DNA from: Prunella strophiata | Taxonomy: Eukaryota > Chordata > Aves > Passeriformes > Prunellidae | Reading direction: 5' to 3' | DNA length: 64,000 nt | Assembly (NCBI GenBank): GCA_036583965.1 | Contig: JAZBQD010000018.1 | Span: 70,511,742 to 70,575,741, forward strand | Shown here: positions 63,194 to 64,000 of the stretch, piece after piece | Numbering within the stretch: position 1 is the stretch's first letter | Layout of the letters: each line of letters begins with the position of its first letter | The notes under the pieces: model-generated | The model's database searches: none | What the model was told of the DNA's origin: nothing | Seen by the model: the letters and a program-made list of their open reading frames with translations, nothing else | Made by a program: the position numbers and the translations under genes

Positions 63194-63347
63194 GAGGCTG
63201 TGGCTGCCCCATTCCTGGAAGTGCTCACAATCAGGTTGGGCAGGGTTTAGAGCAACCTGGTCTAGTGGAAGGTGTCCCTGCCCATGGCAGGGGGTTAGAA
63301 TGAGAAGAGCTTTAAGGTTCCTTACAACCCAAACCATTCTGTGATTA
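63194..63347 (+). mobile_element. CR1 3'-end fragment
   Basis: Plus-oriented, from gaggctgtggctgcccc to AAACCATTCTGTGATT. Confidence 0.84.
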
Positions 63348-64000
63348 TTTTGCATCCAAAATGAAAGGAACTACTGAGACTGAAATACTGGAAAAATCTA
63401 GAGCAGTGTCAGACAACTGCTAAGGGACTCAGGCAGGTATTCCCTGATACTTACAGAAACAGAGAAATGAGACAGAAATAGTGACTGCTGCAGATAAGGA
63501 AGCATTTGTAAGTCCAAGACAGTGATATGTCCCTAGATTTGGCAGGCACAGGAATGTTATCCTTTATCTGCCCTGCTCCAGGAGGTCTCAGACGTGCTCA
63601 GCAGGAAGACAGGAACCGGACAGGACTTACTCCTCTCTCTCACACATGGAGTGTTCAGTAATTCCAACAACTAAAGCTCCAACAGGCAAGGCACTGGATG
63701 TGCGTGAGGCAGAGATGATGGGGAGGATCCAGCATGAGCTGTTTTCTCTGACTGCTCTGAATTTTCCACTACTGCCTCCTTACTATAAAGCAGACTGAAA
63801 ATAAGCAGTGAGCTTATTGCAAACATTAACAAAACCTCCCGCAAGTCAAATATTTATGCTGCTCATTTAGTGCATGGCAAAAACTGCAGAACAACTCAGG
63901 TATTTCAAAAATACTGAATTATTGTACAGGTGAAGTTTTGTTCTTAAAACAGTGTAGGAATGTGCTTTCTATTGGCAGTGATTGTGGTATTTTTGGATTC

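Larger units (their letters stand above)
34622..64000 (-). other. Presumed first intron of ATRN (incomplete, over 29 kb)
   Basis: No exon with EGF-type cysteines and no CpG-rich promoter-like stretch was seen here. It contains CR1 copies (listed separately) and the defective provirus 52480-54363. The stretches about 38280-40320, 40500-43800, 47350-49070, 49930-52475, 54900-56300, 56640-58125, 58480-63190 and 63350-64000 are AT-rich with only short simple repeats. If the first exon were inside the window after all, or another gene were nested here, I have missed it. Confidence 0.6.

Noticed and set aside
58600..64000. Search for the first ATRN exon near the right edge
   Set aside because: No GC-rich, CpG-rich or EGF-cysteine-coding stretch was found; the region is AT-rich with one CR1 tail.

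Overview
This is a window from an animal nuclear genome, almost certainly a bird. Coding sequence occurs in short exons with GT/AG splice borders, separated by long AT-rich introns. About 30 truncated copies of the CR1 retrotransposon are scattered on both strands, many ending in the diagnostic ATTCTATG-like octamer. There are no operons, bacterial promoters or other dense gene clusters.

The only gene I can support is attractin (ATRN), on the minus strand and therefore read from high to low coordinates. Fourteen consecutive internal exons lie between 34621 and 1876, 2125 bp in total, or 708 complete codons. All junction phases agree and there are no frameshifts or in-frame stops. They encode, in order, the CUB domain, the second EGF-like module, the Kelch propeller, two PSI modules and the start of the C-type lectin domain. 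The start codon, signal peptide and first EGF module should lie beyond the right edge. The rest of the lectin domain, later PSI modules, laminin-EGF modules, membrane helix and cytoplasmic tail should lie beyond the left edge. In mammals attractin (mahogany) is a membrane or secreted glycoprotein that acts as an accessory factor in agouti/melanocortin signalling.

Layout: 1-1875 is the intron after the lectin exon. 1876-6109 holds the lectin, PSI and last Kelch exons. 7683-19354 holds the propeller exons. 20322-34621 holds the EGF and CUB exons. 34622-64000 is first-intron sequence with no exon seen. That intron contains CR1 copies and a badly deleted gammaretrovirus-like endogenous provirus (52480-54363), with paired LTRs, a 4-bp target duplication, and remnants of integrase and envelope. 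The provirus is in the same orientation as ATRN.

The most interesting observations are: (1) a 51/53-bp tandem repeat that copies the end of one Kelch exon together with its 5' splice site, giving three nearly identical donors in a row; (2) a 129-bp possible cassette exon whose splice signals, phase and open frame all fit ATRN; (3) a 615-bp, nearly identical tandem duplication with both breakpoints inside CR1 tails; (4) the sense-oriented provirus in the first intron; (5) minisatellites that expanded separately at the same internal point of different CR1 copies. I did not find a new multi-gene system. The novelty here is in splicing architecture and repeat-driven rearrangement. All coordinates were read by eye. 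Exon edges should be exact where splice dinucleotides are cited; repeat edges are approximate.
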